Shown: positions 42,652 through 43,791 of the stretch, one piece after another | Layout: each line of letters starts with the position of its first letter | How positions within the stretch are numbered: the stretch's first letter is position 1 | Assembly (NCBI GenBank): GCA_028687995.1 | Contig: JAQTZA010000020.1 | Span: 1 to 43,791 of the forward strand | Length of the DNA: 43,791 nucleotides | Direction of reading: 5' to 3' | DNA from: Bacteroidales bacterium | GTDB taxonomy: Bacteria; Bacteroidota; Bacteroidia; Bacteroidales; UBA7332 | Program-made: the position numbers and the translations under genes | The notes under the pieces: generated by a model | What the model was told of the DNA's origin: nothing | What the model saw: only the letters and a program-made list of their open reading frames with translations | Databases searched by the model: none

Positions 42652-43791
42652 TCAAAAACGATTTTTCCAAAGCTTATGTAAATGCTCTTTCAATTTCGAT
42701 TCAAGTGGATTATCTTGCGGCGTCCATATTGTTTTGCCTTTCAACTCTTTGGGAAGATAATCTTGTTTAACGAAATTATTCTCAAAACTATGCGCATATT
42801 TGTACTCTTTGCCATAATCCAACTCTTTCATCAACTTAGTTGGAGCGTTGCGCAAATGGAGTGGAACGGGTAAATCACCTGTTTCCTGCACCAGAGCCAA
42901 TGCATCGTCGATAGCCATATATGCCGAGTTGCTTTTGGCAGAAGATGCCAAATAGATAGTAGTTTGTGCCAAGATAATGCGACCTTCGGGCCAACCGATT
43001 TTTTGCAACGCATCGAAACACGAATTGGCAAGCAAAAGCGCATTTGGATTGGCCAAACCGATGTCTTCGGCAGCAGAAATCACCAATCGTCGGGCAATGA
43101 ATTTTGGGTCTTCGCCTCCAGCTACCATGCGAGCGAGCCAATAAATGGCGGCTTCGGGGTCGCTGCCTCGAATCGATTTGATGAAGGCAGAAATAATGTC
43201 GTAGTGCATTTCGCCGCCTTTGTCGTAAGCAGCAGGATTTTCTTGCAGCCGTTCAGTAACAATTTGGTCGGTAATTTCGATTGTTTCACTCTCTTCGGCG
43301 TTGATGACAAGCTCAAGAATGTTGAGCAATTTGCGCGCATCGCCACCCGAAAAGCGGAGTAGGGCATCGGTCTCTTTGAGCGAAATGTTTTTCTGACGAA
43401 GTTCAACGTCTGTGGTCAATGCACGGTCGAGCAGTTCGAGCAAATCTTTCTTCTCCAGCGATTTGAGCACATAGACCTGACTGCGTGACAGCAGCGGACG
43501 AATCACCTCGAACGATGGATTTTCGGTGGTAGCGCCAATCAGCGTGACGGTGCCATTTTCAACCGCTCCGAGCAACGAATCTTGTTGCGCTTTGCTGAAA
43601 CGGTGAATTTCGTCGATAAATAGAATCGGGCTTTTAACATTGAAGAAGCGTTTGCTTTTGGCTTGTTCGATCACTTCGCGCACATCTTTCACACCAGCAT
43701 TTACGGCACTTAGTGTGTAAAAAGGCACATCGAGCTGATTCGAAATGATACGTGCGAGAGTTGTTTTCCCCACACCTGGAGGTCCCCAAAG
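42652..43791 (-). CDS. rarA: Replication-associated recombination AAA ATPase RarA (MgsA), 5' part outside the window
   Basis: Partial: the reading frame runs through the right edge, with LWGPPGVGKTTLAR at the very end of the window (Walker A GPPGVGKT). Walker B FIDEIHRFSKAQQDSLL, sensor 1 LIGATTENPSFEVIRPLLSR and the C-terminal helical domain (GGEDPKFIARRLVISAAEDIGLANP, NSAYMAIDDAL) match RarA. About 380 residues are present; perhaps 45 N-terminal residues are missing. RarA acts at stalled replication forks and on gaps. This stretch is visibly more GC-rich than its neighbour. Confidence 0.95.
   Translation of the reverse strand, partial: LWGPPGVGKTTLARIISNQLDVPFYTLSAVNAGVKDVREVIEQAKSKRFFNVKSPILFIDEIHRFSKAQQDSLLGAVENGTVTLIGATTENPSFEVIRPLLSRSQVYVLKSLEKKDLLELLDRALTTDVELRQKNISLKETDALLRFSGGDARKLLNILELVINAEESETIEITDQIVTERLQENPAAYDKGGEMHYDIISAFIKSIRGSDPEAAIYWLARMVAGGEDPKFIARRLVISAAEDIGLANPNALLLANSCFDALQKIGWPEGRIILAQTTIYLASSAKSNSAYMAIDDALALVQETGDLPVPLHLRNAPTKLMKELDYGKEYKYAHSFENNFVKQDYLPKELKGKTIWTPQDNPLESKLKEHLHKLWKNRF

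Overview
The window is a chromosomal segment of a Bacteroidota bacterium, most likely of the order Bacteroidales (a Paludibacter-like lineage is plausible, but the genus cannot be fixed from sequence alone). The evidence is the set of type IX secretion genes (PorP/SprF-like protein, a PorE-like OmpA protein, a cargo with a type B sorting domain), the lysS-gpsA-pgi gene order, BtuG/BtuB B12 uptake, and promoters of the Bacteroidota kind (TTG, 19-21 bp, TAnnTTTG). The DNA is AT-rich apart from a few genes.

Region 1 (about 1-4620) is the unusual part. Three compact promoterless genes on the minus strand (an unknown protein, a DUF4145 protein and a lipoprotein) are each followed by a GC-rich imperfect inverted repeat with the layout of an integron attC site. 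Each cassette begins with a 9-10 base GTT word whose exact reverse complement appears in the R''-like box at the end of the same cassette, as integron recombination predicts. A tyrosine recombinase lies immediately upstream in the same orientation. It has three HARP-like repeats at its N-terminus and appears to lack the extra segment typical of integron IntI. Between recombinase and first cassette is an attI-like stretch with three copies of a 10-12 bp motif. I read this as an integron-like gene-cassette system run by a non-canonical recombinase.

Region 2 (4688-10767): an ABC-F ATPase, a REP/MITE-like inverted-repeat element, an MgtC-family membrane protein, tRNA-Lys(CTT), a NamZ-type exo-muramidase, an HD-domain hydrolase, a promoter-to-terminator small RNA resembling 6S RNA, and a Nudix hydrolase.

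Region 3 (10816-21098): a housekeeping run on the plus strand: TPR protein, lysS, gpsA, pgi, HAD phosphatase, a Ktr/Trk potassium uptake pair (membrane subunit plus RCK regulator) and a DUF423 protein, closed by a bidirectional terminator.

Region 4 (21120-27510): a minus-strand vitamin B12 locus. A promoter and cobalamin riboswitch precede btuB, a BtuG-like surface lipoprotein, cobQ and a substrate-binding lipoprotein. A second copy of the REP/MITE-like element lies between btuB and btuG.

Region 5 (27710-37703): a SpoIID/LytB protein, then a three-gene type IX secretion set (large lectin-containing adhesin with four repeated domains and a type B sorting domain, PorP/SprF-like protein, PorE-like OmpA protein) and an AmpG-like transporter.

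Region 6 (37725-43791, minus strand): serA (with lysine in the usual catalytic histidine position), serC, a large exported protein with a TonB plug-like domain but no barrel, and rarA running off the right edge.
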